Shown: positions 49,101 to 58,537 of the stretch, one piece after another | How positions within the stretch are numbered: position 1 is the stretch's first letter | Layout: the number at the start of each line of letters is the position of its first letter | DNA from: Linnemannia schmuckeri | Taxonomy: Eukaryota; Mortierellomycota; Mortierellomycetes; Mortierellales; Mortierellaceae | NCBI GenBank assembly: GCA_029449235.1 | Contig: JANATG010000012.1 | Span: 1,550,001-1,614,000 of the forward strand | Direction of reading: 5' to 3' | DNA: 64,000 bases | Position numbers and translations under genes: made by a program | Notes under the pieces: generated by a model | Database searches by the model: none | What the model saw: only the letters and a program-made list of their open reading frames with translations | What the model was told of the DNA's origin: nothing

Positions 49101-50685
49101 TGGCGTTCCAAGCACTTTGGACCAAGGTTGGCGACACGTTGGAGCTGATACACGAGCGGAGCGATATGGTCCACGTGGCAACGGTGCTGTTACCTCTGAT
49201 TGAGTCTTTCATGGTGGTGTGCAAGTATGTTGGTTTGAGACCGTCGACACTCGAGATGGAGGAAGAAGTTTGCAAGGCGACAAGCAACTCGACAGAGGAG
49301 TTGTTCTTGCAGTTCACAGAGAAACACAGCAAAATCCTTAACATTATGGTGCGGAACAACCCGGCGTTGATGTCAGGATCGTTCTCGTTGCTGGTGCACA
49401 ACCCTAAGATGCTGGAATTCGACAACAAGCGCAACTACTTTACTCAACAGGTGCACAAGAGGACGGCTAACCAGGGACATTACGGCACGTTGCAGATGAA
49501 TGTGCGCCGCGAGATGGTCTTTATTGACTCGTTCACGCAGCTGCAGTCGAGGTCCGGTGAGGAGATCAAGTACAGCAAGCTGAACGTCCACTTTCACGGT
49601 GAAGAAGGAGTCGATGCTGGAGGAGTGACGAGGGAGTGGTTTCAGGTTCTGGCTCGACAGATGTTCAACCCCGACTATGCCATGTTTAAGACGTCTGCTG
49701 CCGACAAGTTGACCTACCAGCCCAACCGAGCGTCGTGGGTCAATCCAGACCATTTGCTGTTCTTCAAGTTTATTGGTCGCGTGATTGGTAAGGCTATCTA
49801 CGACGGTCGGCTGTTGGACGCGTACTTTACTCGGTCGTTTTACAAGCATATCCTGGGTCGGCCGGTGGACTATCGGGATGTTGAGGCGGTGGATCCGGAG
49901 TACTACAAATCACTTGTGTGGATGCTGGACAATGACATTACCGACATTGTGGAGGAGACGTTTTCGGTGGAGACAGACGATTTTGGCAACATGAAGACGG
50001 TGGACTTGAAGCCGAACGGACGCAACATTCCAGTGACGGAGGAGAACAAGCACGAGTATGTCAAGTATATCACGGAGCAGAAGCTGACGCTGGCGATCAA
50101 GGATCAGATTCATTCATTCCTTCAGGGATTCCACGAGATTATCCCAGCGCATTTGATCAGCATCTTCAATGAGCAGGAGCTGGAACTGTTGATTTCCGGA
50201 TTGCCGGACATTGATGTGGACGAGTGGAAGAACAACACGGAGTACCAGAACTATTCGCAGGCGTCGCCGCAAATCCAGTACTTTTGGCGAGCGGTACGAT
50301 CGTTTGACCAGACGGAGCGCGCCAAGTTGCTGCAGTTTGTGACAGGTACATCCAAGGTGCCATTGGGCGGATTCTCTCAGCTTCAGGGCATTTCGGGCGT
50401 CCAAAAGTTTCAGATCCACAAGGACTTTTCATCCACTAAGCGTCTCCCCTCCGCGCACACATGGTACGCTTCATTTCTTTTTCTGTTCTCTCGCGTTGTC
50501 TGATTTGTTTTATTGTCAGTCGATGAGAAAGCTAAGCTGCGAGATAACCAACCGTGTTATTTCTTGCTCAATGCCCATATAGCTTCAACCAACTGGATTT
50601 GCCAGAGTATGAGACGTATGATGAGTTGAGACAGCAGCTATTGACGGCGATTTCGGAGTGCAGTACAGGCTTTGCGTTTGCGTAA
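37159..50685 (+). CDS. TOM1: Giant HECT E3 ubiquitin ligase, HUWE1/TOM1 family
   Basis: Fourteen exons: 37159–37200, 37779–38075, 38194–38991, 39097–39250, 39340–39488, 39594–39795, 39899–40090, 40184–40722, 40826–41114, 41209–41404, 41501–41763, 41855–41974, 42081–50463, 50583–50685; about 3,908 residues, all phases closing. The N-terminal half is the armadillo-like DUF908/DUF913 region (MKIKKAPVKKL, then DLFHWVGVLNRFDEIL). A UBA domain (VAMLLDMGFPRSAAELAL) starts near residue 1294, and a UIM-like segment (LRQALEMSRALD) near 1417. A very acidic domain spans about 2,215–2,430. Two UBM motifs (DPEFLEALPEDMRREV and NPDFLEALPQNMRAEL) lie near 2,808 and 2,860. The HECT domain covers about 3,520–3,908 with catalytic Cys 3875 in HTCFNQLDLP. 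The family ubiquitinates unassembled ribosomal proteins, histones and mRNA-export factors. Its start resembles HUWE1/TOM1 (MKV-type). Confidence 0.95.
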
Positions 50686-50986
50686 GTCGACGAATTGAGG
50701 AGGATAGTATGAGGAGGAGGGACAGAATTGATGAGCCAGGCTATACGAGAGGAGGATCATTTTGTACGATATATAACAGAATTACGGAGGAAGACGAGCG
50801 CCTCCGAGACGGAAGCTGGCTGGATTTGCAGAACAGCGAGTTGCTGAGAGGTGTCCTTGATTTCCTCGCGCAAGCAAGGTGTGAGCGAATGGCAGTTCGA
50901 ATAAACGAATTCATCAATGATAGGACTTTGTGGCTGCAGCACATGCGTTGTAGAATGTGTTCTGTTCGTTATCATTCATTTTGGCT
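50686..50986. other. 3' flank of the HECT gene; no gene seen
   Basis: Short frames only. Likely HECT-gene 3' UTR, ending where the first GGACAATGGGC-type motif begins. Confidence 0.5.
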
Positions 50987-51000
50987 ACAGGACAATGGGC
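50987..51000 (+). repeat. Terminal-type motif, outer left copy (ACAGGACAATGGGC)
   Basis: The 14-bp sequence recurs exactly at 54,325–54,338 in the same orientation. Its 11-bp core GGACAATGGGC recurs inverted at 58,322–58,332. It lies 110 bp beyond the last codon of the MULE-derived frame, where an element end would be expected. No target-site duplication was found next to it. Confidence 0.6.
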
Positions 51001-51110
51001 ACCCAAACCCATTCTAGGAAAGAGACGAAATTGACAGTCCAACGAGATTATTCCTAATTTGAAATAATCTTCAAACTCAATTTTACACAAGCTCATTTGA
51101 CATTGTCAAT

Positions 51111-53987
51111 TTATTCACACTGACAAGTTCGACCTGCTTTGACAGTGTTCAAGCCCTTCATCTCAAGAAGAGTACGCTCGAGCCCTACAATCGTGCTTTG
51201 AAAGTAGGGAAGAGTGCACTTTTTCCTTTTTATGGCTTTCGCTTCATCGCCCATCATCATTAGCAAAGAAACCATTCTGATCTCACACTCCCTGAACGCA
51301 ACTACTCGGTCACTCTCCCTGGCTTTCCTTGCGGCTTCTTTTTTTTCAGCCCTGGCCTTCTCAAGTTGCAATACAAGTGATGGCAACAACATCGCCTTCA
51401 ACCTGGGAGAAAGTTCGTCGTCGCTGTCATCGCTATCGTCGTTATCTCTGCCATTGTCGGCAGGGATGGTAAGATTCGGTGAAGGCATATCACTTCCGCT
51501 GAAACAGATCTTCATGTCATTCTAGATCCTTGATACCAAGTACAAATGTTTGCATGGCACGCGATGATGGACATAACTCATGCAGGAGCAGGAAAGAAGG
51601 AGAGTTGCCTCCGTGTTTGCCATGACATCGTACTTGATATCTGGTGATCTAAAAGACCTCGCCGAGATCTATAATGCAAACGTTATAAAAATGCATTAGA
51701 AGGAACTTTATAGATAGCAGCCTCAACGCTGAAAAATACTAGTTACCTTTTTGTCATCATTTATCTCTGTGACCATATTCTTGGTTATATCAAAAGGCGG
51801 CTCTAATGCCTTTGGTTTTACACTCCTGTCGTATTCCGAGAGTACTATAGGTTCCAATCCATGCACAACTTTGTAGTGGTGGGTCCTGAAGTCAACATCG
51901 ACCACACCTGTTAGCAAATGGATCAGATCATCTCCGCGTAGATCGCGTTCATATCCCAGATGCTGTCTCTTCAAGGTCTTATGCCAACTTTCAACGAGAT
52001 TGTTCGTGTTGATATGCTGGTAATCCTGTTGACGTAGAAGAATACGATTAAGTTAGTTCAATTGGTCTGTTGCGTTTGTTAAAAAAGAGAAGTAAAAAAT
52101 GTTAACATCACCATGCCTTACCCTTCGATGGTAAATGACCAGTTTCTCCGGTTTCATCCACTGGCTGTTGATATAGTCGATCATTGCGATGTGTATTGCA
52201 TATGTACATTGAAAGGTGGTCCATTGTTGCTGGAGCTCGGCATCAGAATTTGCATTTCGAATGGCATTCAACTCCTTTCATATTTCTTTCATGCCTTCCT
52301 CCTAAACATACAAAAAGAGGAGGGCTTAGGAAGGTGGGCACTTTACGGATAGCCCATTTTGCACAGCACCAGAAATTGCAGACTGTCTTTTTCACTCACC
52401 CCAATCATCCCGACCAATCCGCGTAATTTTCGCTCCCACGCTTGAGCCACATGAAATGAGCAGTAGTAAATTTCCAGTGAAGGAAAAACCTGCTTTAGCG
52501 TTTCGGTCTCCGTGACAGAACAGTCAACCATGAACTTGGTAGCCTGCAGGCCGCGATCTGTTTTGAGCCATGTCAACCATTTTCTCAATAAATGACTGTT
52601 GTATAATGGAAACGGACATTATGAGTATGGATGTCGGACTTGGAAAGGACAAAAAAGAAAAAGAGCAATATAAGAGAACCGCACTTACATGGATTCAGAG
52701 TTGCAAACCATGAACGCAATCGGTATCCCGGAGTGTGCGTCCCGATCCTTGACAAGAATAGTGAACAAGTATGCGGTTCCATGAACTTTTTTGTTTATAG
52801 GGTCTGGTCTCAACGACTTGACTACTCTGTGTGTGGAGTCCATGCACACAATGCCTTTGTTGTTGCCCATAATCTAAAATAGTCAATGATTGATTAGGCC
52901 CAGTTAGGACCTAAAAGTTTCTCAGAAATATAAAGCTAACAAGTTACTCGCACTTGCCCTTAACTGAAATTTAGTACACCAAGCAAACACAAAGTGATGC
53001 TCAAATTCAGGGACTCCATTGATGAACATGGCTCTGCCGCCGCCCTCCTTGATTGAATCATGCCAGAGGCTTACGCTAACCGTAGGATCTTGCGACTTCC
53101 GAGAATCCTGAATCTTCAGTCGATATTGGGCTTTTCTTACATCTCTGTAGGGGATGTACATGCAAGGAGGTATAGGGCCTCGGGTTCCTTCTTGCTCGAG
53201 CTGTGTGTATAATAACAGTTAGGTTTGAATGCAGTCAGTTACAGTCAAAAAAAAGGGAGGGGAGGAAGGGAAACGAAGCAGTCTGGTAATGCAAAAGCAA
53301 CAAAAAAAATTTACCTTGTCCATGGTTTCCTTGCTCAAACGCAATCGTGCCTTGATAGTTTTCCAGTCCAAGCCCTCCAGAGCCCTGGCCTTGATCCAAT
53401 CAAGTTCATTTTTGGCCATGGGTAGTGATGCTCTCTCTTGTGCATGATTATGAACCCGTGAATACACCACTCTCACTTTGTCTTGAAGTACGAGCTTCTG
53501 CATCCTAATTTCCACAAGGCAGGCTGTGCCAACAGACTCTCGTTTGATGGCCAGTTCTTTTGGTTTTCGATATCTTCTGCACCGAAATCGAAAGCTCCAG
53601 TCATACTGTCGTCGCGCACTAGAGGCACCGTCAGCTGTTGCGTTGTAGATTAGGAGTATTTTATCGAAGTCGCGCTTCGTTGGCGTAAGGTCTCTAGTGT
53701 TGCTCTCTGAACGATGTTCAAATTGCATAGCGATCCGTTCATTGCGCCAAAGCAACCTGTGGTAAGAGAAAATAAAGAAACAGACATTTATTAATCATAG
53801 TGCTTGTACTTGCTCTAGTGATAGAGAGTTTTGATGCGACTGCTCAGTTTTCGTACCTGAACTCTTCACCAGTGAATATTCGCGTCCACTCTCCAACTTC
53901 TGGGGGAAAGGAATATGGCTCAACGGGTAGTAACGCGTCGAAATCTTCAGGCACAAGGAAGATATCCCGCATTCTCAATCCAGCCAT
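51111..53987 (-). pseudogene. MULE-family transposase with SWIM finger, probably decaying
   Basis: Reconstructed exons on the minus strand: 53857–53987, 53315–53756, 52958–53200, 52689–52873, 52347–52595, 52122–52274, 51747–52025 and 51522–51668. The MULE core shows CMDSTHRVV (first catalytic Asp), FTILVKDRDAHSGIPIAFMV, FMVDCSVTETE (second Asp), YYCSFHVAQAWERKL and NTNNLVESWHKTLKR. Then CSCMSYVHHRVPCKH is a SWIM zinc finger. One intron (52874–52957) uses a GC donor (AGG|GCAAGT). Three defects appear. The 52347/52274 junction does not close in phase with any good splice site, and a TGA lies just upstream of the next block. A TAG at 51522–51524 follows the SWIM finger, yet the same frame stays open for a further 135 codons to 51111 (acidic, then coiled-coil-like). 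MULE transposases move DNA with inverted ends and 8–11 bp target duplications. Confidence 0.75.
52874..52957 (-). other. GC–AG intron in the transposase gene
   Basis: The phase-0 coding sequence on each side (WCTKFQLR and IMGNNKGIV) joins only if the donor is GCAAGT. The nearby GTAACT would leave phase 1. AGG|GCAAGT is the usual strong context for the rare GC–AG class. Confidence 0.65.
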
Positions 53988-54502
53988 GTTCACGTGGGAT
54001 ATGGAAAGGGGTTCGCAGTAGGATAAATAAGATGAGGAGCGAGAAAGAAGAGCAAAGGAGAAGGAGGGAGGCGGGAAGAGGAAGCAAGGAAGAAAGCAAA
54101 GAAAGAGTGCGGCAAGGGAGCATGACAATAAAAAAAACCAAAACAAAGCATTTTTTTTCGAAAATAAAGGTCAGGAGACAGTTATTCCACCCTATTTTCC
54201 AGAAAAAAGATTAGCATAGCACTACACATTTTCGTGGTGAGCAATGGTGACAAGAAATACAAAAAAAAAAAATATAGATTTTCTGCATTGCAGCCTTGGC
54301 TTGCATTCACGATCACAGAGCGAAACAGGACAATGGGCGCTATAATTCTCTCATTAGCCGCCATTATTGCGGGAAATAAGCATTTAGGAAGGTAGGCAAT
54401 AAGGCAGCGACACTTTTGAGCTCTACTCTTGCCAATTTCAGCGAACAACACTTCTTTTCAACATTCCTTTCTTCCAATCCCAAAAGCGCATGTCCCAGCA
54501 CC
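53988..54502. other. Divergent spacer between transposase and PIN–RuvC gene
   Basis: 515 bp between the two start codons. Purine-rich near the transposase start, with A-runs in the middle. It contains the internal GGACAATGGGC-type motif, 165 bp before the PIN–RuvC start codon, so any promoter of that gene lies partly inside the proposed mobile unit. Confidence 0.6.
54325..54347 (+). repeat. Internal motif copy; proposed left terminal inverted repeat of the PIN–RuvC unit
   Basis: 54328–54347 reads GGACAATGGGCGCTATAATT. The reverse complement of 58313–58332 is GGACAATGGGCGCCATAGTT, so 18 of 20 positions agree, with differences at positions 14 and 18. The three bases before it (ACA) also match the outer left copy. 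Confidence 0.65.
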
Positions 54503-57500
54503 ATGGGGCTCTTCGGCTGGTTCCCTTTCATTCGCCGTAAGGGGTACAACCCTGTTTTGCTGTACAACACTATACTCGCCAGCATTTCAACAACCGGACG
54601 ACGCCGCTTTGATGTCCTCGGCACCAGTTGCCGCACAATCAGGGATGCCTACTCTAAACATTCTCCGGACGTCGCCAATAGAATCCTGCAAAAGGAAGTG
54701 GAATGATTTGGGAACCATCTCAACATGATGCTATACCTCGATGGTCCACAGACAGTAGAGAAGCAGAACACGGCCGAGGCACGAGAAGCAGGGAGACTGA
54801 AGGCGCTGGACGTTCTTTCGACTAGCATGGACATTTTCGAATCACGAATGGAGGCGGGTCAAAGGATCAGGAAACAGCAGTTTATCTCCATCAAGAAGAA
54901 CTTTGCTTCGGCGTTCTATTAGTCCTTGTCGAATCGGCAACAATTTGCGGAGTACATGAGAGGTATCGGCTGGGCTGTTATACTTTGCGATACAGAGGCA
55001 GATGTTGCTATCGCCCAAGATACCCAGCTAGGGGACATTATAATCTCCTCGGACAGTGACATAATTGCCTACGCATCTGTCCAAACACTTTGGCGACCTG
55101 TCTCATGGAATGTCGTTCTTGCCTACTATATACCGGACGTCCTCAAGACTATCGAATTCAGCCGAAACCAACTCACTGCACTGGTCATCGTCTCAAGAAG
55201 TGACTACCAGAGGAACATCTACTCCCTTGGTCCGGCAACCAATTTTTCCATCATCAAGGCCATTGGACACAGACCAGGTATAGTTTTGTCAGAAAAGACC
55301 TTTATTTGGAGCGTTTCACAACCTCCTTATGTTAAATTCTAATCGCTACCTTTTTTCGTTTAAAATAGCTGTTCGAGACCTCGTGTCGGCGTACCTACAG
55401 GATGGCAAGGTCGTAACAAGGAACACGCAGCAGAAGACCTTTGAAACCTCCATGAGAGTGTTTGTCGACCAGCTACAGACTCCTCAAATTGTCTTTGATG
55501 TATGTCATCATCGTTTCGATGATCTGAAGCAGAGATACGATCACTGGAAGCAAACGCAAGGAACTAGGCCCAGGTAGTTTGATAGGATGTTTTTAGCTTT
55601 TTCATTCGCTTTTTTGTATTGATGTGTATCTTACCATTTATTATATTTGTTTTGATATAGGTCTTCCCAAGAAAACATTGTTCGAGTGCGGAAGCCTCGG
55701 TCTTTCAATCGGTACAGAACTGTGGAATCACCCATTCTGGTCTCAGGATCGTCTCTGCCACAAGCAGCCCCAGTCCCACAGGAACACGACACACCTTCGG
55801 TTGCAGCACAACAGGACGACGGTCATCCACCTCTCAACAGGACCAGAATCCCCCGAGCAATCAGAATAACAACGACATCGACGACAAAGACAAAATAGGT
55901 TCAGATCGTTTTCTCCGGTCCTTCCTCACGTTTTGTATTCGGGAAACTATCCCCAAATAAGGGGCAAAACAGTCGGAAGTCTTACCGAGAACACTGGAAT
56001 TATCCCCACAGTCAACACCCTCATCAGCGGGCTTGTCGACCGAAAGTTATACCACCCACCTCAGTCGCGCGGCGAGATCGATGTTCACATGCCCTTTACT
56101 CCTAGCTTCTTGGTGCGATCGGTGTCTGGCCAACTAGCCTTGGAACTCAAGAAAATCTACAGGAATGGGACGTTTGATCTCTACAAGAAGGTATGCATAG
56201 AAGTGGTTTTTTTCCCTGTCGCTACTATGTTTTCAAATTCTTATCTTCAAAAAAAAAAACTACAAAAATTCTAATGATTGCTTTCTTTCATTATAGGCTG
56301 AGGCTATGAAGAAGAAAGGGATCATGGGAGCGACCGTCGACATCCAGATTCGAGAAGGTATTTCAGCGGCTGAGAACTTTCTCCACCTTAACAAACTCAC
56401 CAACAACAGCCGCAAGATCGCTCCATTCACCACTTCCCAGCAACCTTTTATGTCGTTCTCCGAACGGGAGCTTGCCTCATTCTTTTGGACGCGGAAGTTG
56501 TTAAGGGAGAGACTGGAAGAGTTGGCTCTTCAGGATCATACGCACATGACGTCAACGAGCGATCTCGACACATGGATTGGTGGGAAAGAGCCCGGATACA
56601 TCATAAAGCACTTCATCTGTGACGTGGCGCCCCAAGGACTAATGAGTCGTCAGAAGAGAAAGGCGGGGCACCGAGCTGCTGTTAAGTTGTTGTCATTGAG
56701 CGAGATCGGAGCTCACCTGGATGTTGTCAAGGACAAGAACCTCGACCCGTTGAAATATGCGTTGAACCGCGATAAACGAGGATACGTGTTGAGGGGCTCT
56801 ATTAGGACAGATGGCTTCCGTGTACAGCTTCTCGCCTTTAAGCTGCGGGAACTGCAGGATGTTCGTTGTCGGCGACTGTCAGTGGACCGTCTGCCTGAGA
56901 GGCTGACATCCACGGTGGGAGGTACAGATTACTACCTCCAGGAGATCCGGAACGTCATCACTAGCAAGGAGACATTGAACGATACTGGCCCGGGAAACCT
57001 ATCGAGGATATCAGGATCCTGACCTTAGATGGTGGGCAGGCTTGCATCTTTGGAGCATTCGCGCATCTGTCCGCCAAATTGTCAACCAAGTTTAAAGGCA
57101 AGGAGCCTGTCAAGAACGATTTGCCTATGGAAGGCGTCATTGTCACCAACCAACAGCCAGCAGTCGGAGCCGTTGTTCAAGAGCCATCACTCCCCACCAC
57201 AGCATAAGAATCAACAACGAGCGCCCCCGGGCTATCGCCAAGGCCAGTATTCTATAACCTCGTTGTCAAGAGCAAAGCGGTCTACCAGCCTAACTTTCGG
57301 TTCTGAAGGTGGTTGGAGAATGAAAAGAAGGCGATCCCGGATGATGAGAACGAGTCAGTCCTTGACATTGAGACCAGATTGCCTCCTCTCAAAGGACAAG
57401 AGGCGAGTGTCGTCAACTACATCAAGGAGCTCGAGTCAGTTGAGACACGTTTACTGGAGTTCTATTCTGGAGGGGACAATTGATATGATAGGCATGTTTG

Positions 57501-58202
57501 GGACATGGAGCATGCGAGACATGTTGAGTTTCAATTGATGGCAGATCAGCTCTTCAAGATTGTGGGTGGTGGAATTGGTATCCGCTACAATCCATCAAAA
57601 CCAGTTCTCATTGGCATCGGATTAGGCCAGTTCTCGACAAGGTCCGGGCTCAGCTCCCTCCACTCATCGTTCCTGACGTCCTTTATCCAAAATGTAAACA
57701 TTGCTTCATGAGTGTTGTTCACCAATTAGCAAATATACTCCTCTCCACCCCATACATATGCAAATAAATAACGTGCATATACTTTATTTAGGCCCGATCT
57801 CTTGGGTACCTAGTGGTGGGGCTGAATGAATTCTACACAAGTAGGAAGTGCCCTGGATGCGGACTGTTTGTGTGCCAAGTCGACATGCGACGCTTTTACT
57901 GCCCACACTGCCATGTATATCACCATCGAGACATCATGGCGGCAGAGAACATGGGAAACATCATCCAGGGATACCTTGCGTACCAAGAACGCCCCGATTA
58001 CCTCCACCCCGTGGCCGAGGACGGCTCCCTCCTTGGAAGGCGAAGCGTGACGATGGAGCAAGTTCGAACTCGAGCAGTTCCGGGACCACCAGCACCACCA
58101 CCACCGCTGGCAGCGTCCCAAGTACGGCCTCGAACAGCACCACCAACAGCGCCAATCCGGCTAAAGGACGCCGCAAGAGAACGGCGACTACCTTGGGCGT
58201 AG
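54503..58202 (+). pseudogene. PIN (XPG/FEN1-like) nuclease fused to Fanzor/TnpB-like RuvC–zinc ribbon protein, inactivated
   Basis: Exons 54503–55277, 55369–55573, 55661–56190, 56297–57693 and 57792–58202. The N-terminus (MGLFGWFPFIRRKG) and motifs LDGPQTVEK, CDTEADVAIAQ, SSDSDIIAY and VSRSDYQRNIYSLGP are the XPG/FEN1 pattern of metal-binding acids plus a helix-hairpin-helix. Likely metal ligands are at 54740, 55001, 55052, 55058 and 55202. The C-terminal half has LTLDGGQACIFGAFAH (RuvC-I Asp, 57028), VVGLNEFYTSRKC (RuvC-II Glu, 57828), a CPGC/CPHC zinc ribbon (57849–57911) and HHRDIMAAENM (RuvC-III Asp, 57930), as in TnpB/Fanzor. Lesions: stops at 54704, 54920, 55896, 57205, 57304 and 57481; frame changes near 55.9 kb (a 190-nt intron from 55709 could instead explain this one), 56.98 kb and probably 58.02 kb. 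Every catalytic residue remains readable. Both nuclease halves would cut DNA if intact. Confidence 0.75.
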
Positions 58203-58332
58203 ATGAGCAGCGGCCTGAAAAGGCGTCCAGAAATTAGACTAGCATGTTCGTACACATGTATTAGTGCAGGTAGGGGGGCAGTGGATGCTATAATGAGTCG
58301 TTTCGGTGACGTAACTATGGCGCCCATTGTCC
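58203..58332 (+). other. Non-coding right-end segment; candidate guide-RNA region
   Basis: 130 bp between the stop codon of the PIN–RuvC frame and the right inverted motif. In TnpB and Fanzor elements the guide RNA is read from the ORF 3' end into the right end of the element. The +1 frame here (Ser/Thr-rich, KGRRKR, stop near 58237) may be the original C-terminus, which would shorten the segment to about 95 bp. No fold was computed. Confidence 0.3.
58313..58332 (-). repeat. Right terminal inverted repeat candidate
   Basis: AACTATGGCGCCCATTGTCC on the + strand, the inverted partner (18/20) of 54328–54347, also inverted relative to the core of 50990–51000. No 8–11 bp direct duplication is evident immediately outside. 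Confidence 0.65.
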
Positions 58333-58537
58333 CCAGCCTCCATTTAGAGCGATTGAACCCTGTCTAATTGAACGATATGTAAGTGGCAAATAACAAAAAC
58401 ACGGTAGTATCCGTCGCTTGTCTTCGGGACGAACGATGAAGTAGGTGCAGAAGAGAGAATCTACTTTCCCTTTCTTTTTTACTTCCCGTTCCCATCCATC
58501 AACCACCTTCCCATCCTATACACACATCCCATCAACC

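Noticed and set aside
52275..52363. Phase-0 intron using CTG|GTGCTG to rescue the transposase frame
   Set aside because: It would remove the family-like LVLCKMGYP block, has a weak donor and a purine-rich acceptor; a decay lesion is simpler.
50987..54338. A stand-alone MULE bounded by 50,987 and 54,338
   Set aside because: These two copies are in the same orientation, while MULE ends should be inverted. No inverted partner was found between 53,990 and 54,330.
54503..57483. Stop-codon reassignment or readthrough to explain stops in PIN–RuvC and MULE frames
   Set aside because: All three stop codons appear as lesions, frameshifts are present too, and nearby housekeeping genes use normal stops.
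57029..57538. 169-codon ORF overlapping the RuvC-I region in another frame
   Set aside because: Ser/Arg/Leu-rich out-of-frame shadow; RuvC motifs lie in the neighbouring frame.
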